A stretch of DNA of 64,000 bases from the NCBI RefSeq assembly GCF_007004095.1, contig NZ_VHJK01000001.1, forward strand, positions 748,501 to 812,500. The letters run 5' to 3'. Position 1 is the first letter of the stretch. Every line of letters begins with the position of its first letter. The notes beneath the pieces were generated by a model. The model saw nothing but the letters and a program-made list of their open reading frames with translations. It was not told the origin of the DNA and searched no databases. A program made the position numbers and the translations under genes. This document shows positions 62,982 through 64,000 of the stretch, piece by piece. Source of the DNA: Erythrobacter insulae (lineage in GTDB: Bacteria > Pseudomonadota > Alphaproteobacteria > Sphingomonadales > Sphingomonadaceae).

Positions 62982-63773
62982 TCACAATGTCTGGTTCGCG
63001 TTGCGGAGCATTTCATCGACGGCGCTGATCATCTTTGAATTGATTTCATAAGCGCGCTGGGCCTCGATCATTTCGACCAGCTCTTCGACGACATTGACGT
63101 TGGAAGCCTCCAGCATGCCCTGGCGCACATTGCCGCGCCCGTTCAAACCTGCCGGACCGATTTCAGCCGGCCCGCTGGCGCCCGTTTCAACCAGGAAGTT
63201 GTCGCCAATGGCGCGCAGCCCAGCCGGATTGACGAAACTTGCAACGGTAAGCTGCCCCAGCTGAACCGGTGCAGCGGTGCCGGGCTGAACCGCGCTAACC
63301 GTGCCATCCGGCGCGATAGAGATGGATTCCACGCCCTGCGGAATCTGGATCGCAGGCGTTACAGTGTAGCCTTGCGAAGTGATCAGCTGCCCCTCGGGAG
63401 AGAGTGTGAAATTGCCTGCTCTGGTATAAGCGATCTCGCCGCCACCGGGCAATTCGACTTGAAAGAACCCCGGCCCATCAAGCGCCACGTCAAGCGTATT
63501 TCCCGTCGTATTGAGCGTACCCTGACTTTCGATCCGGCTGGTGCCCATCACCTGCACACCGGTGCCCAAATTCTTGCCGACTGCATAGGCTGTTTGCCCG
63601 GTTGATTGCTGTCCCGCGACGCGTTGTTCCTGATAAGCGAGCGTCGCGAAATCAGCGCGGTCGCGTTTGAAACCGGTGGTGCCAATATTGGCAAGGTTGT
63701 TCGCGATAACGCGCATCCGCGCATCTTGCGCCTCAAGCCCGGTACGGGCGACGTGAAGAGCCGAATTTGGCAT
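62982..63773 (-). CDS. flgG: Distal rod protein FlgG
   Basis: The 263-residue rod subunit has the start NSALHVARTGLEAQDARMRV, IANNLANIGTTGFKRDRADF and the family end EASNVNVVEELVEMIEAQRA, YEINSKMISAVDEMLRNANQ. It forms the distal rod that crosses the L and P rings. It follows flgF, as in the usual flgF-flgG-flgA/H-flgI order. Confidence 0.96.
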   Translation of the reverse strand: MPNSALHVARTGLEAQDARMRVIANNLANIGTTGFKRDRADFATLAYQEQRVAGQQSTGQTAYAVGKNLGTGVQVMGTSRIESQGTLNTTGNTLDVALDGPGFFQVELPGGGEIAYTRAGNFTLSPEGQLITSQGYTVTPAIQIPQGVESISIAPDGTVSAVQPGTAAPVQLGQLTVASFVNPAGLRAIGDNFLVETGASGPAEIGPAGLNGRGNVRQGMLEASNVNVVEELVEMIEAQRAYEINSKMISAVDEMLRNANQTL

Positions 63774-63818
63774 GAAGAAATCCTTTTATATTGCAGGTCG
63801 GGCAGAGCGAGATCAGGC

Positions 63819-64000
63819 TTAACGCATGGCCATCAAACGGCTGCCGGCTTCGTCAAGTTCGCTGGCAGTGCTGATGATTTTTACGCGCTGTTCAAAGGCG
63901 CGCTGCGCTTCGATCATGGCGACCAATGTATCGGCGGTTTCGACATTCGATTGTTCCAGCGCACCGGTCGTTACCTGCGCGGTCGGATCCGCGGGAAGCA
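63819..64000 (-). CDS. flgF: Proximal rod protein FlgF, C-terminal end (partial)
   Basis: About 59 C-terminal residues are visible before the TAA at 63821-63819: LEQSNVETADTLVAMIEAQR, AFEQRVKIISTASELDEAGS, RLMAMR. The EQSNV...MI.AQR block is shared by rod and hook proteins, and position directly ahead of flgG identifies it as FlgF. The rest lies beyond the right edge. Confidence 0.85.
   Translation of the reverse strand, partial: LPADPTAQVTTGALEQSNVETADTLVAMIEAQRAFEQRVKIISTASELDEAGSRLMAMR

Noticed and set aside
1..64000. CRISPR array or rRNA genes
   Set aside because: No regularly spaced repeat-spacer series and no rRNA-like sequence were seen while reading the window.

Overview
The window looks like a chromosomal segment of a marine-type alphaproteobacterium, most likely in the Sphingomonadales (Erythrobacter-like). 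This is inferred from gene content, moderately high GC and protein style; no 16S rRNA is present to prove it. Three blocks can be read.

Block 1 (about 1-15.7 kb, + strand) is a complete nitrate/nitrite assimilation locus. It starts with the cytoplasmic regulators NasT (ANTAR protein) and NasS (nitrate sensor). A leader follows with two hexaloop hairpins and an intrinsic terminator, the RNA target expected for NasT antitermination. Then come the nitrate ABC transporter (nrtA, nrtB and a fused nrtCD), an outer-membrane porin, nirB, nirD, nasA, the sirohaem gene cobA and the molybdenum-cofactor gene mobA. At the left edge lie the end of a protein with an HExxH motif, a small lipoprotein, and a stretch with palindromic GTTGCAAC repeats.

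Block 2 (about 15.8-27.7 kb) is accessory DNA ending at a tRNA-Leu. From the left it holds a decayed IS6-family transposase, a truncated integrase, a degraded copy of the tRNA-Leu 3' end, AT-rich repeat-bearing DNA, an MmeI-like restriction-modification gene split by a frameshift, a two-gene unit (QxK nuclease-like protein plus AbiJ-like protein), a CHAT-protease protein and an intact tyrosine integrase next to the tRNA. It reads as an anti-phage defence island, possibly inserted beside an older element at the same tRNA.

Block 3 (27.7-64 kb) returns to core DNA: a membrane-anchored AraC regulator, a class C beta-lactamase-like hydrolase, a formaldehyde detoxification operon (adhC, cupin, fghA), a TetR/flavin reductase pair, nhaA and an alpha/beta hydrolase. 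A large flagellar regulon follows, nearly all on the - strand: fliS, fliD, the export apparatus flhB-fliR-fliQ-fliP-fliO, fliN, fliM, fliL, fliK, fliJ, fliI, fliH, fliG, fliF, fliE, an enhancer-binding regulator, flagellin (the one + strand flagellar gene), a methyltransferase and a HAD protein beside flagellin, motB, motA, flgL, flgK, flgJ, flgI, flgH, flgG and the end of flgF running off the right edge.
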